Source of the DNA: an uncultured bacterium
Lineage (GTDB): Bacteria; Bacillota_I; Bacilli_A; RFN20; CAG-826
Length of the DNA stretch: 36,737 nt
Direction of reading: 5' to 3'
NCBI GenBank assembly: GCA_949285455.1
Contig: CASDXP010000008.1
Location: forward strand, 1 to 36,737
Of the stretch, positions 6,770 through 15,807 are shown one piece after another. Position 1 is the first letter of the stretch. Each line of letters starts with the position of its first letter. The translations under genes were made by a program, and so were the position numbers. A model generated the notes under the pieces. That model did not search any database, was not told the origin of the DNA, and worked only from the letters and a program-made list of their open reading frames with translations.

Positions 6770-7642
6770 TTACTTAACGGAGGGTTTCCTAGGTCTAGGA
6801 GCCCTCTTTTTAGATTTATTTTGAAGTAATTCAGCTAAGAATTTATCTCTTTCGTTCTCACTTTCAAATTTAAATGTTACTTGCAATTTTGCATAAGATG
6901 AATCGCAATGATATTTCGAATCAATTTTCTTCTTAAATTTATCATCATTGACATCATGCTTGTAAGCATAGACTAATTTTTCGATGTCATGGACACTTAA
7001 ATTATCAGCGTAGATGCGCTTGAGTAAATCTTGCATAACATCTTCTGGTAAAGCCACTAATGCTTTCGCGTGACCATAAGTCAATTTTCCAGTACTTAAG
7101 TCGGAAAGAACACTATCAGGCAAAGTAAGAAGTCTTACAATGTTTGTAACTTGTGGTCGAGAGATATGGATGAGAGTGGCAACACTATTTTGAGAATAAT
7201 TATAATCTCTGATTATTTTTTCTAACACTAAAGCCATCTCGACAATGTTTCTTTCTTTATGATCGTTGATGTCGCTTAACAAAGTAAATAATAAATCTTC
7301 ATCACTAACGTCTAAGACGATGCAAGGAATTGGACTAATTTTTGCTAGTTTTGCAGCCAATAATCTTTTTCTTCCTAAGACGATTTCATAATGATCTTTC
7401 TTACTTCTTACGATAAGTGGGGTTCTAAAACCATTTTTCTTCAATGTTTCGCCAATGTTTTTAAGTAAAGTATCAGATAATTTAGCTTTCTTCAAAAATA
7501 AATTATCGTCAATTAATTTAGATTCAATCTCTTTGACGGAATTAGATTTATATTCTTTTTCCATCTCGCGAATGACATCGCTCTTAGCAAATTTCTTCAC
7601 TAATTCTTTCAAATCTTGGTTAATGATTTTGTTGTTGCTCAT
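6770..7642 (-). CDS. parB: ParB/Spo0J family partition protein, divergent
   Basis: This 290-residue protein should bind centromere-like parS sites next to the ParA ATPase. The ParB N-domain spans about residues 50-125 (TPLIVRS at 74-80, EIVLG then R91-K92-R93). The helix-turn-helix is around 148-172 ([20 protein letters not shown]), followed by a linker and a dimerisation domain. Two features are atypical. The CTP-binding box normally reads GERR but is GRKR here, and the N-terminal Arg motif that normally stimulates ParA is not evident. The C-terminal tail is very basic ([13 protein letters not shown]). It overlaps parA by 23 bases, with AAAGGAG about ten bases before the ATG. Confidence 0.9.
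   Translation of the reverse strand: MSNNKIINQDLKELVKKFAKSDVIREMEKEYKSNSVKEIESKLIDDNLFLKKAKLSDTLLKNIGETLKKNGFRTPLIVRSKKDHYEIVLGRKRLLAAKLAKISPIPCIVLDVSDEDLLFTLLSDINDHKERNIVEMALVLEKIIRDYNYSQNSVATLIHISRPQVTNIVRLLTLPDSVLSDLSTGKLTYGHAKALVALPEDVMQDLLKRIYADNLSVHDIEKLVYAYKHDVNDDKFKKKIDSKYHCDSSYAKLQVTFKFESENERDKFLAELLQNKSKKRAPRPRKPSVK
6780..6811 (+). terminator. Terminator of hsp20, embedded in the 3' end of parB
   Basis: GAGGG and TCCTAG pair with CTAGGA and CCCTC to form an 11-bp stem with a small internal bulge, followed by five T. It lies 27 bases after the hsp20 stop, inside the coding sequence for the basic C-terminus of the convergent parB. Confidence 0.88.
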
Positions 7643-8405
7643 AATCTAATATCTCCTTTGCTAAATTTAAATATGATGTCGACCCTAATGAAGTTGGCCG
7701 ATAGATAATTGATGGAATACCTCTCGCACTTGCTTCTGGTAATGTCACATTACGAGGAATATGTGTAAGGAAAGTTTTTTCTTTGAATAGTCCTCTTATC
7801 TGCGTCGATACTTCCGTTGCTAGACGAATTCTTGCATCGTACATCGTAAGTAAAAATCCTTCGATAGATAAATCGTGATTATATTGTGTTTGAATATTAG
7901 AGATGCTCGCTAATACTTGAGCAACAGCTTCTAAAGCAAAATATTCACATTGGACTGGAATGATGCAAGTGGAAGCCGCCACTAGTGCATTGATTGATAA
8001 AAGACCCAATGAGGGTGGACAATCGATGAACATATAATCGTAATTTTTCTTAATTTTATTCAAATTTTCTTTAAGTAAAAAATAAGGATTAAGATTTTTG
8101 GCATTGCTTTGCAAATGAACATCTAAACTCGTCAATTTAATATTAGCGGGTAATAAATCTAAACCTTTCATCGTCGTCTTTTTAATAACTTTATTAATAT
8201 CGTAATCAAATGCTAGACAATCGAATATAGAACGATTTAATAAAGTGATATCGATGCCGACACCACGCGAAGAATTACCTTGTGGATCCATATCGATCAA
8301 AAGAACATTTTTTCCAAGATAGGCAAAAGATGCACTTAAATTGATAGCGGTCGTCGTCTTTCCAACTCCACCTTTTTGATTAGCGATTGCAATAATTCTT
8401 CCCAT
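7620..8405 (-). CDS. parA: ParA/Soj family chromosome-partition ATPase
   Basis: This 261-residue deviant Walker-A ATPase drives segregation with Par[14 protein letters not shown] is at about residues 10-22, DMDPQGNSS at about 38-46 and [16 protein letters not shown] around 126. The downstream segment [11 protein letters not shown] is typical of Soj. Length is normal. It follows rsmG by 33 bases, the usual rsmG-parA-parB order near bacterial origins. No Shine-Dalgarno sequence is seen. An extended -10 (TGCTATAAT) ends six bases before the ATG, so a leaderless transcript starting in the gap is likely besides readthrough from the upstream genes. Confidence 0.96.
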   Translation of the reverse strand: MGRIIAIANQKGGVGKTTTAINLSASFAYLGKNVLLIDMDPQGNSSRGVGIDITLLNRSIFDCLAFDYDINKVIKKTTMKGLDLLPANIKLTSLDVHLQSNAKNLNPYFLLKENLNKIKKNYDYMFIDCPPSLGLLSINALVAASTCIIPVQCEYFALEAVAQVLASISNIQTQYNHDLSIEGFLLTMYDARIRLATEVSTQIRGLFKEKTFLTHIPRNVTLPEASARGIPSIIYRPTSLGSTSYLNLAKEILDYEQQQNH

Positions 8406-8411
8406 AATTTA

Positions 8412-8420
8412 ATTATAGCA
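8412..8420 (-). promoter_or_regulatory. Extended -10 promoter directly before parA
   Basis: On the minus strand TGCTATAAT is a perfect -10 with the TGN extension. Six bases separate it from the parA ATG, so transcription would start at about the A of the start codon. The -35 is poor (TTGATT at a 15-base spacing), which extended -10 promoters tolerate. Confidence 0.55.
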
Positions 8421-8438
8421 AAAAAATTGTGAAATCAA

Positions 8439-9134
8439 TTATAAAGGTTTCTTTTTAATAATAGAAAAATCACGCGGATATTTTTTTGCGTTTTCACGCA
8501 TTTTTAAATAAGTGACAACTCGTCTTTCACCTGCCTCATTTGGCAAATGAAAATTTAAGACGTTTACCACTTTTAAATTCAAGATTTTAGAAATTCTATT
8601 TTCATCTTTGATTTGTGCTTCGTTAACTTTCGATTTAAGTGTTATTAATAAGCCACTAACTTTAATTAATGGAGAGAGTAATTCAAGTTCAATATTCGTC
8701 GGGGCAAACGCTCGTGCAGTTACTAGATCAAAACTTTCTCTAAGTTCACCATGAGCAAGAGTTTCCGCCCTACCTAGATATGTTTTAATGTTATGAAGTT
8801 TTAAATTTTTACAAACTAAATTAATAAAATGTATTTTCTTATGATTAGAATCGATAGCTGCCCCTTGCATTTGAGGAAAAATAATCGCTAAAGGAATGAG
8901 AGGAAATCCTCCACCTGAACCAACATCACAAACAAATTTTCCGTTCAAATCCATATTTTTAAAAGGATAAATAGAATCATAAAAGTGCTTAATTAAGACA
9001 TCTTCTTCATCGGTGATAGTTGTTAAGTTATACTTTTTATTTTCTTCGATTAAAAGTTTATAAAAAGCTAAAAATTTTTCTTCTTGTTCTACGCTAAGCT
9101 TAGGAAATATTTCTTTTAAAATATTAAAATTCAT
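8439..9134 (-). CDS. rsmG: 16S rRNA (guanine-527-N7) methyltransferase
   Basis: This 231-residue SAM-dependent methyltransferase modifies G527 of 16S rRNA. YNLTTITDEEDVLIKHFYDS (about 37-56) is the conserved RsmG N-terminal block. CDVGSGGGFPLIPLAI (about 69-84) is the SAM-binding motif. The following AAIDSNHKKIHFINLV and GRAETLA motifs are also typical. The ATG shares its A with the mnmG stop (TAATG), so it is translationally coupled to mnmG. The mnmG-rsmG pairing is widely conserved. Confidence 0.97.
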   Translation of the reverse strand: MNFNILKEIFPKLSVEQEEKFLAFYKLLIEENKKYNLTTITDEEDVLIKHFYDSIYPFKNMDLNGKFVCDVGSGGGFPLIPLAIIFPQMQGAAIDSNHKKIHFINLVCKNLKLHNIKTYLGRAETLAHGELRESFDLVTARAFAPTNIELELLSPLIKVSGLLITLKSKVNEAQIKDENRISKILNLKVVNVLNFHLPNEAGERRVVTYLKMRENAKKYPRDFSIIKKKPL

Positions 9135-11014
9135 TAATTATCCCCTCGCTTTTTTAAAAAGATCAAAAGCCTATTAATATCGCTTGGATTAATGCCAGAA
9201 ATACGCGAAGCTTGGGCAAGGCTAATAGGTCTAACTTTAGCAAGTTTTTCTCTTGCCTCTAACGCTAAACCATCGATATTTTTATAATCTAAATCGGATG
9301 GTAAAATAACACTTTCAAGTTTCTTTAATTTCATAGCGTCATGTTCTTGCTTTTTTATGTAACCTTCATATTTAATTTTTACTTCTAGTTTAACGATAGA
9401 AATAGGTAGCATATTTAAAGCTTTTAATTCGTCAGTGTGTTCAATAATTTTAGTGAGTGAAACATCTTTTCTCCTCACAAGTTCCAAAGCACTTACACCA
9501 TGCGTTAATGGTTCGTAGTGCAAAGTTATTAAATATTCATTTAGCCAACTATCTTTTGGCCCAAAATGTAATTTATTTAAAATAACGTATCCTTTTTGAA
9601 TTTTATTTTCTTCTTCTTTAAAGATAGCATATCTTTCTTCACTAATAAGACCAAATTTATAACCATATTCAGTAAGTCTTGTATCCGCGTTATCGTGCCT
9701 TAATAAAAGACGATATTCAGCCCTGCTCGATAAAAGACGATAAGGTTCACTAATGCCCTTAGTGACTAAATCATCTATCATTACGCCAATGTAAGATTCA
9801 TCTCTTCTTAAAATAAAAGGCTTCTCATTTTTGATTTTTAAAGCGGCATTAATGCCAGCCATAAGACCTAGCCCTGCAGCTTCTTCGTAGCCTGATGTTC
9901 CAGCAATTTGACCAGCGATATATAATCCTTCATATTTTTTTGTTTCTAGTGTCTTAGTTAATTCAAGAGGTGAAAGAGCGTCATATTCAATCGCATATGC
10001 ATATTTTAAAATTTCAGCATTTTCTAACCCTGGTAAAGAATGAACCATATCTACTTGCACTTTTTCACACATCGAAGTAGCGAAGCCTTGCAAATATATC
10101 GAATTTAAATCATGCCCTTCAGGTTCTAAAAATAATTGATGTCTTTCATGACTTGGAAATTGTACGACTTTAGCTTCAATCGAAGGACAATATCTTGGTC
10201 CAATACCTTTGACATTTCCACTATACAAAGCTGTTTCATGCAAATGAGCGTTGATAATATCATGCGTTTCTTTCGTCGTATAAATTAGATAGCAAGGATA
10301 TTGTTGATCAAGAGGAATAAATTTATTTGTTTCGTAGGAAAAAGCTAGAGGTTCATCCGTTCCTAATTCGATTTTAGCTTTGCTAAAGTCAATTGATTTT
10401 CGTTCGATACGTGGAGGAGTACCAGTTTTTAGACGAATTATTTCTAATCCCATTTCCCTTAGACTATTTGAAATTTCCTTGACAGTTTTTTCACCATCTG
10501 GTCCACCTTCATGACGATTTAATCCCACTAATATTTCGGCATTCGCATATGTTCCTAAGGCTAAGATAGTTGCTTTAGAATAAAATTTTTGACCATCTTT
10601 TAAAATGACTCCTAAAACTTTTTTATCTTCATATATAAGAGAAGTAACAGCACCATCAAGATAAGTAAGATTTTCTTGTTTAAGAATTTTATCTTGCATG
10701 ATTTTACGATATAAAGCACGATCATTTTGTGAGCGAAGCGCCCAAACACCAGGTCCTTTTCCACGATTGAGCATCTTCATCTGCATATAACGATCGTCAG
10801 CGCTTTTTGCCATCTCTCCTCCAAGGGCATCAATTTCCCTAACGACGATTCCTTTAGCGGAACCACCTATCGAAGGATTGCAAGGCATGTTGGCGATATT
10901 ATTAAAATTTAAAGAAATAAGTAAAGTTTTTAAGCCCATGCGTGCAGGTGCAAGGCTGGCTTCGATGCCGGCATGACCGCCACCGACGACGATGACATCA
11001 AAATTATTTTCCAT
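9134..11014 (-). CDS. mnmG: tRNA uridine-34 5-carboxymethylaminomethyl modification enzyme, FAD subunit
   Basis: This 626-residue protein works with MnmE to modify the wobble uridine of several tRNAs. The N-terminal FAD motif VVGGGHAGIEASLAPARMG is at about 10-28. NMPCNPSIGGSAKGIVVREIDALGGEM is the family signature. The C-terminal region with RASRISGINPSDI-like helices is the MnmE-binding part. Length is normal. The start overlaps the sufB stop as TAATG. A position directly downstream of sufB is unusual, since mnmE normally precedes mnmG. mnmE is not in this window. Confidence 0.97.
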   Translation of the reverse strand: MENNFDVIVVGGGHAGIEASLAPARMGLKTLLISLNFNNIANMPCNPSIGGSAKGIVVREIDALGGEMAKSADDRYMQMKMLNRGKGPGVWALRSQNDRALYRKIMQDKILKQENLTYLDGAVTSLIYEDKKVLGVILKDGQKFYSKATILALGTYANAEILVGLNRHEGGPDGEKTVKEISNSLREMGLEIIRLKTGTPPRIERKSIDFSKAKIELGTDEPLAFSYETNKFIPLDQQYPCYLIYTTKETHDIINAHLHETALYSGNVKGIGPRYCPSIEAKVVQFPSHERHQLFLEPEGHDLNSIYLQGFATSMCEKVQVDMVHSLPGLENAEILKYAYAIEYDALSPLELTKTLETKKYEGLYIAGQIAGTSGYEEAAGLGLMAGINAALKIKNEKPFILRRDESYIGVMIDDLVTKGISEPYRLLSSRAEYRLLLRHDNADTRLTEYGYKFGLISEERYAIFKEEENKIQKGYVILNKLHFGPKDSWLNEYLITLHYEPLTHGVSALELVRRKDVSLTKIIEHTDELKALNMLPISIVKLEVKIKYEGYIKKQEHDAMKLKKLESVILPSDLDYKNIDGLALEAREKLAKVRPISLAQASRISGINPSDINRLLIFLKKRGDN

Positions 11015-12417
11015 TATCCAACACTGCCTTCCATATCGAGTTTAATCAATTGATTTAATTCGACAGCATATTCCATAGGAAGTTCTTTAGAGAACGGTTC
11101 GATAAATCCCATGACAATCATTTCTTTAGCTTGTTCTTCATTTATGCCACGCGACATCAAATAAAATAATTGTTCTTCATTAATTTTTGAAACTGTCGCT
11201 TCGTGTTCAATATAACTAGTTGCGTTACTCATTTCATTTTTCGGTAACGTATCTGATTTAGAAATATCATCGAGAAGCAAAGTATCGCATTTAACACTTG
11301 CTTTAGAATGATGAGCGGTGTCCTTAATTCTTACAGTTCCACGATAATTTGAAGTACCGCCATTTTTCACGATAGTTTTCGAAATTATCGTCGAAGATGT
11401 ATAAGGTGCTTCATGGATCATACGGGCACCTGCATCTTGATATTGTTCTTTACTTGCAACCGCAACAGAAATACATGTTCCTTTAGCCCCTCTACCTCGA
11501 AGAACGCAGGCCGGATATTTCATATTGAGACTACTTCCGATATTACCATCAATCCATTCCATCAAAGCATTTTCATAACACACTGCTCTTTTTGTCACTA
11601 AGTTGACGATATTTCTCGACCAGTTTTGGACTGTTGAATATCGACATCTTGCGTTTTTATGAACAAAAATTTCGACCACTGCCGCGTGCAAACTTTCTTT
11701 AGAATAAACCGGTGCGGTACAACCTTCCACATAGTGGACATCCGCGCCTTCATCGACGATGATAAGCGTCCTTTCAAATTGCCCCATCTTCTCTTGATTA
11801 ATGCGGAAATAAGATTGGAGAGGTTTTTCTAATTTAACGCCTTTAGGCACGTAGATAAATGAACCGCCAGACCAAACCGCACCATTTAAAGCCGCAAATT
11901 TATTATCGCTATAAGGTACTATTGTGCCAAAATATTTTTTTACTAGCTCTGGACAGACTTTTAATGCCTGGTCAGTCGATAAGAAAATGACACCTTTTTC
12001 ATCTATTTCAGTTAGCATATTGTGATAGACGACTTCCGATTCATACTGTGCACTTACACCAGCTAAGAATTTTTGTTCAGCTTCAGGAATACCTAATCGG
12101 TCGAAAGTATGTTTGATAGTCGTCGGAACCTCTTCCCAAGTATGGCCTTCTTTTTCTGCTGTCCTAATGAAATAAGTATAGGAATCAAAATCTAAATTCG
12201 AAAGATTAGGGCCAAATTTCGGTAGAGGCATCGCTTTGAAGGCACGATAAGATTTAAGACGATATTCGAGCATCCAATCGGGTTCATCTTTCAATTTAGA
12301 AATAGTTCTTACTACTTCTTCATTAAGACCGATGCCCGTAGATGTAACAGGCTTTACTTCGTCTTTAAATCCGTAAGCATAAACATCTTCATTTTTATTT
12401 TTAATATCATTTGCCAT
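11014..12417 (-). CDS. sufB: Fe-S cluster assembly scaffold SufB
   Basis: This 467-residue scaffold forms the SufBCD complex on which Fe-S clusters are built. Family hallmarks include [41 protein letters not shown], the [15 protein letters not shown] core, and the C-terminal [20 protein letters not shown]. It is about the normal size. The start is uncertain. AAGGAGG lies 12 bases before the chosen ATG at 12417 and only three bases before an in-frame TTG at 12426. The ATG overlaps the last codons of sufU, so coupling is likely. Confidence 0.95.
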   Translation of the reverse strand: MANDIKNKNEDVYAYGFKDEVKPVTSTGIGLNEEVVRTISKLKDEPDWMLEYRLKSYRAFKAMPLPKFGPNLSNLDFDSYTYFIRTAEKEGHTWEEVPTTIKHTFDRLGIPEAEQKFLAGVSAQYESEVVYHNMLTEIDEKGVIFLSTDQALKVCPELVKKYFGTIVPYSDNKFAALNGAVWSGGSFIYVPKGVKLEKPLQSYFRINQEKMGQFERTLIIVDEGADVHYVEGCTAPVYSKESLHAAVVEIFVHKNARCRYSTVQNWSRNIVNLVTKRAVCYENALMEWIDGNIGSSLNMKYPACVLRGRGAKGTCISVAVASKEQYQDAGARMIHEAPYTSSTIISKTIVKNGGTSNYRGTVRIKDTAHHSKASVKCDTLLLDDISKSDTLPKNEMSNATSYIEHEATVSKINEEQLFYLMSRGINEEQAKEMIVMGFIEPFSKELPMEYAVELNQLIKLDMEGSVG

Positions 12418-12847
12418 TTGAATCAATGGCCTCCTTTAAAGCATTCCAGCCAATCGTCGCACATTTGATACGAGCTGCCTGCTTATGCGTATTTTTAAAA
12501 GCATTAGCCTCATCTAAAATATCGCTATCGAAAGGCTTTTCAAAAATCATATTAAAATATGATTCTAAAATCTTTTTAGCTTCTTCGATCGATTTACCAA
12601 TAACTAAATCGCACATAATATCAGTTGAACTCGCTGTAATTGTACAAGCCACACCATCGAATAAAGCATCGCTTACAATCCCATCTTTAATTTCGATGTA
12701 AAGAGTAATATCATCGATACAATTTTCTGAATCCTTATGTATTTGCATATAGCTAGATAAATCATTAGGCACCTTACGATGTCTCGGATTAGAAAAGTGA
12801 TCCATAATAATAGATCTCATCATATGTTCATCAAGAGAAATAGGCAT
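12407..12847 (-). CDS. sufU: SufU, zinc-dependent sulfur relay protein
   Basis: This 146-residue IscU-like protein accepts sulfur from SufS in Gram-positive SUF systems. The expected zinc ligands are present as C43 and D45 (NCIDD), C68 (GVACTI) and C129 (IKCATI). The 18-20 residue insertion between the second and third ligands that marks SufU against IscU is present in the [10 protein letters not shown] region. The N-terminal [11 protein letters not shown] is also typical. The gene overlaps sufS by 17 bases, with GAGGG about eight bases before the ATG. Confidence 0.95.
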   Translation of the reverse strand: MPISLDEHMMRSIIMDHFSNPRHRKVPNDLSSYMQIHKDSENCIDDITLYIEIKDGIVSDALFDGVACTITASSTDIMCDLVIGKSIEEAKKILESYFNMIFEKPFDSDILDEANAFKNTHKQAARIKCATIGWNALKEAIDSNGK

Positions 12848-14069
12848 CTAAAAATCCCTCACTTCCATCTAATGCTTCACAAAGAGCATCAATTTCTTCA
12901 AACGTATTATAAAAAGCGAAAGAAATGCGCACTGTCGCTAAAGAACGAAGATGATCGATCAATATTTTTGCACAGTGTTGACCGCTACGCGTCGCAATTC
13001 CTTTCGAATTTAGATATGTCGATAAATCTTGAGCGAAGACATCCTTAATATTAATAGTAATAATAGCTCCTTCTGCGTGTTCATTATAAATGATGATGTT
13101 ATTTACTTTTTTAAGTTTTTCAATAGCGTAAGCACGTAGTTCACTCTCTCTTTTTTCAATATTGCTAATACCATAATCATTGATAAAATCAATCGCTGCG
13201 CCTAAGCCAAAAATGCCTTCTAGATTTAACGTTCCAGCTTCTAATCTTTCAGGAGCGCTTAAATAGCGCACATCGCCACACGCTAAAAATTTTGCATTCA
13301 TCCCACCACCTGAAAGAAGTGGATCCATCTTATCTAATAATTCTTTTTTACCATAGATGACACCTAATCCAGTTGGACCATACATCTTATGAGCGCTGAA
13401 GGCTAAAAAATCACAATCGATATCTTGGACATCAGTTTTCATATGCGGAACAGATTGGGCTCCATCGACGACGAAAAAAGCGTTAAATTCATGGCAAATA
13501 CGGGCCATTTCTTTTACTTCACTCTTAAATCCTAAGACATTTGTGACGTGAGCGACACTGACGACTTTCGTCTTATTCGATATCACTTTTCTTAAATTAT
13601 TAGCGGTAATACGTCCTTCTTCGCTTAAAGGAATATAAACAATTTTAGCTTTTTTAATCTCTGCGATCTTAAACCATGGTAAAACATTCGAAGCATGTTC
13701 TGCTTCATCGATGATAATTTCATCGCCCTCTTCAACATATTTTAATAATCCATAGGCGATGATATTAATAGACATCGATGCACCGGCAGTAAAAACGATT
13801 TCTTCCGCTTGTTTAGCGTTGATGAATTGAGCGACTTTTTCTCTAACGTTATAGACGTATTTATCCATCTCGAAACAAAGATCATAATCACCTCTATGAG
13901 AATTAGAAGTTTTATTGAAATAGTAATCTTTTAAAGCATCAAATACTTGATATGGTTTAAAAGTTGTCGAAGCGTTGTCTAAAAAGATAAGAGGTTTACC
14001 TTGCATAAACTTATCTTCTTTTAACATTGGAAAATTTGCTCTAATTTCATCGATATCCATCTTCTTCAT
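12831..14069 (-). CDS. sufS: Cysteine desulfurase SufS
   Basis: This 412-residue PLP enzyme takes sulfur from cysteine for Fe-S cluster assembly. YFNKTSNSHRG (about 50-60) and DEAEHASNVLPW (121-132) are group II signatures. The PLP lysine is K228 in SAHKMYGPTG. The catalytic persulfide cysteine is C366 in RSGQHC. Length is normal. The ATG overlaps the sufD stop as ATGA. With SufU next in line, sulfur should pass SufS to SufU to SufBCD. Confidence 0.97.
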   Translation of the reverse strand: MKKMDIDEIRANFPMLKEDKFMQGKPLIFLDNASTTFKPYQVFDALKDYYFNKTSNSHRGDYDLCFEMDKYVYNVREKVAQFINAKQAEEIVFTAGASMSINIIAYGLLKYVEEGDEIIIDEAEHASNVLPWFKIAEIKKAKIVYIPLSEEGRITANNLRKVISNKTKVVSVAHVTNVLGFKSEVKEMARICHEFNAFFVVDGAQSVPHMKTDVQDIDCDFLAFSAHKMYGPTGLGVIYGKKELLDKMDPLLSGGGMNAKFLACGDVRYLSAPERLEAGTLNLEGIFGLGAAIDFINDYGISNIEKRESELRAYAIEKLKKVNNIIIYNEHAEGAIITINIKDVFAQDLSTYLNSKGIATRSGQHCAKILIDHLRSLATVRISFAFYNTFEEIDALCEALDGSEGFLDAYFS

Positions 14070-14794
14070 AAAATTTTCCTCAAGGAAGATAATATATCTT
14101 CTTTTATCTTTTCATCTTCAATTTCATTTATAGCCATTTTGAGATGGGCTAGAGTTAACAAAAGTTTAGCTTCATCTTCATCCACTCCACGTGAAGTTAA
14201 ATAAAACATCGCATTTTCATCGACTGAACCAACGCTTGCAGAATGCATAGCGATAACATCGTCACAATCGATTGATAAAATAGGATCAGCACGGCCAAAA
14301 GATATATCATCATAAACGATAATTTTAGCAACTTGTGAGACGCTAGCCTTATAGGCTTTTTCATAAATTTTACCAATGCCAGAAAATTTAAGTTTACCAC
14401 CTTTAAGAGCAACTCCAAGGTTAGACATAGAAGCTTTACTTCGTTCGACTAAATGATGGAATGAGGCATCGATATTTTTGTCATCATTTTCTTTAGCGAC
14501 ACTCGCGAGCGTCCAATCAAAAGAAGAATCGATACCTATTAATTCGATATTAGCGTTTAAATTTAACAATCCATCACTTAAATCAAAGATGGTGACGTGC
14601 ATCTTTGCCCCTTCTTTTAACTTGCCAATAAAAGATAAATCTTTTACCTCACCATGCAAAATCATGACAAGTCTAAGGGAAGAATTATTATCCAAACTAA
14701 AATTGAGATTTGAAAAATCTAAAGGGCTAACTAATGTTAGCGATTTACTTTCATCTTTATGAACTGTCAAACAACGTTCGATTGTTTCCATCAT
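14066..14794 (-). CDS. sufD: Short SufD-like Fe-S assembly protein
   Basis: This 242-residue protein matches the core and C-terminal part of the SufB/SufD fold. It shows the beta-helix-like central region (VKDLSFIGKLKEGAKMHVTIFDL), then DDISFGRADPILSIDCDDVIAMHSASVGSV and the C-terminal LTSRGVDEDEAKLLL helix motif seen in SufD. A typical SufD is about 420 residues, so the N-terminal domain is largely missing. The frame is intact and overlaps the neighbours on both sides, so it is a compact variant and not a broken gene. It probably replaces full SufD in the SufBCD complex. The start overlaps the sufC stop (ATGA), and a second ATG follows directly. Confidence 0.88.
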   Translation of the reverse strand: MMETIERCLTVHKDESKSLTLVSPLDFSNLNFSLDNNSSLRLVMILHGEVKDLSFIGKLKEGAKMHVTIFDLSDGLLNLNANIELIGIDSSFDWTLASVAKENDDKNIDASFHHLVERSKASMSNLGVALKGGKLKFSGIGKIYEKAYKASVSQVAKIIVYDDISFGRADPILSIDCDDVIAMHSASVGSVDENAMFYLTSRGVDEDEAKLLLTLAHLKMAINEIEDEKIKEDILSSLRKIL

Positions 14795-15621
14795 TTTTCC
14801 TTCGCTCTATTTTTCTTAATAGCACAGCTACCTAAAGAAATGACCTTAGGTCTTGCTTCCTCACCTTTCTTTAAGGAAATGTGATATTCTTCTTCTAACC
14901 ATTCGTAACCTTCCACGTCAATTTTTTCGACGTAACTACTATCGCCTTCGAAGACGATACGTCCATCAACAATGATGATAACACGTGTAGGTTTCACAAT
15001 TTCATATAGCCTAGCGTAGTGCGAGATAATTAAAATACCTTTACCAGCATTTTGTTCTTCTTTTAAAGCTTTCGCTACGTAATTAATAGCATCGACATCT
15101 AGACCGCTATCGATTTCATCTACGAGAGCAAAAAGTGGATTTAAGATACGCATCTGCATAATTTCATTTTTCTTTTTCTCACCACCGCTAAATCCTTCGT
15201 TTAATGAACGATTGACCATATCGAAAGGAAAATTAACTTCTTTCGTCATAGAATTGAGAATTTTATAAAATTCCGATAAGGAAATGGGCTTCTCTCTTCT
15301 AGCGTTAATAGCGGATCTTAAAAAATCTGCAGTTGGAACACCTGGAACTTCAACTGGCAATTGCATAGCTAAGAATAATCCTAGTCTCGACCTTTCGGAA
15401 GGATTAAGTTTTAAAATATCTTTTCCGTCTAATAATATTTCACCTTCATCCACGTGATATCGAGGATGACCCATGATAGTCATCAATAAGGTTGATTTAC
15501 CATGTCCATTCGGGCCGAATAAAGCGATGGTCTCGCCTTGATTCAAGGTGAGGTCAATTCCTTTTAAGATGGCCTTCCCATCGATCGATACGTGCAGGTT
15601 TTTTATCGTTAGAGTATGCAT
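14791..15621 (-). CDS. sufC: Fe-S assembly ATPase SufC
   Basis: This 276-residue ABC-type ATPase powers the SufBCD scaffold. Walker A GPNGHGKST is at residues 36-44. The signature FSGGEKKKNEI and Walker B LFALVDEIDSGLD are both of the SufC type. About 25 extra residues at the C-terminus (after EYHISLKKGEE) exceed the usual length of about 250. I chose the ATG at 15621 because GAGGTGAG lies six to eight bases upstream. A GTG nine bases earlier overlaps that site. It is the first gene of the suf run. Confidence 0.95.
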   Translation of the reverse strand: MHTLTIKNLHVSIDGKAILKGIDLTLNQGETIALFGPNGHGKSTLLMTIMGHPRYHVDEGEILLDGKDILKLNPSERSRLGLFLAMQLPVEVPGVPTADFLRSAINARREKPISLSEFYKILNSMTKEVNFPFDMVNRSLNEGFSGGEKKKNEIMQMRILNPLFALVDEIDSGLDVDAINYVAKALKEEQNAGKGILIISHYARLYEIVKPTRVIIIVDGRIVFEGDSSYVEKIDVEGYEWLEEEYHISLKKGEEARPKVISLGSCAIKKNRAKEK

Positions 15622-15741
15622 AATTCTCACCTCGCGTGATTTATATTTTATATAATCGCTTTCGATTTTACCACTGAGACGATAAAAAAGTTATATAAAT
15701 AGTGTTCAGGCGTTATTTAAAAAATAAGATGTAAATTCTAT

Positions 15742-15770
15742 TTGATATTTACATTTAACATGTATAAAAT
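15742..15770 (+). promoter_or_regulatory. Probable promoter of the prsA-like lipoprotein operon
   Basis: TTGATA (15742-15747) lies 17 bases before TAAAAT (15765-15770), with an overlapping TATAAA at 15763. AAGGAGGAAT follows at about 15789, close to the ATG at 15808. The minus strand of the same gap must also hold the suf promoter. A TATAAA-rich stretch near 15640-15655 is a weak candidate. Confidence 0.5.
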
Positions 15771-15807
15771 AAAATACGCTATGCATACGAAGGAGGAATA
15801 ATAGTAT

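Noticed and set aside
6764-6778. GTTAAG-TTA-CTTAAC inverted repeat around the parB stop.
   Set aside because: The stem is weak and no T run follows on either strand. The nearby hairpin at 6780-6811 is the real terminator for the plus strand.
14170-14190. CCACGTGAAGT in the sufD gene resembles part of a parS site.
   Set aside because: Only about 10 of 16 positions match the parS consensus and it lies in coding sequence. Other CACGTG cores (near 666, 15446, 19771, 33295) match no better.
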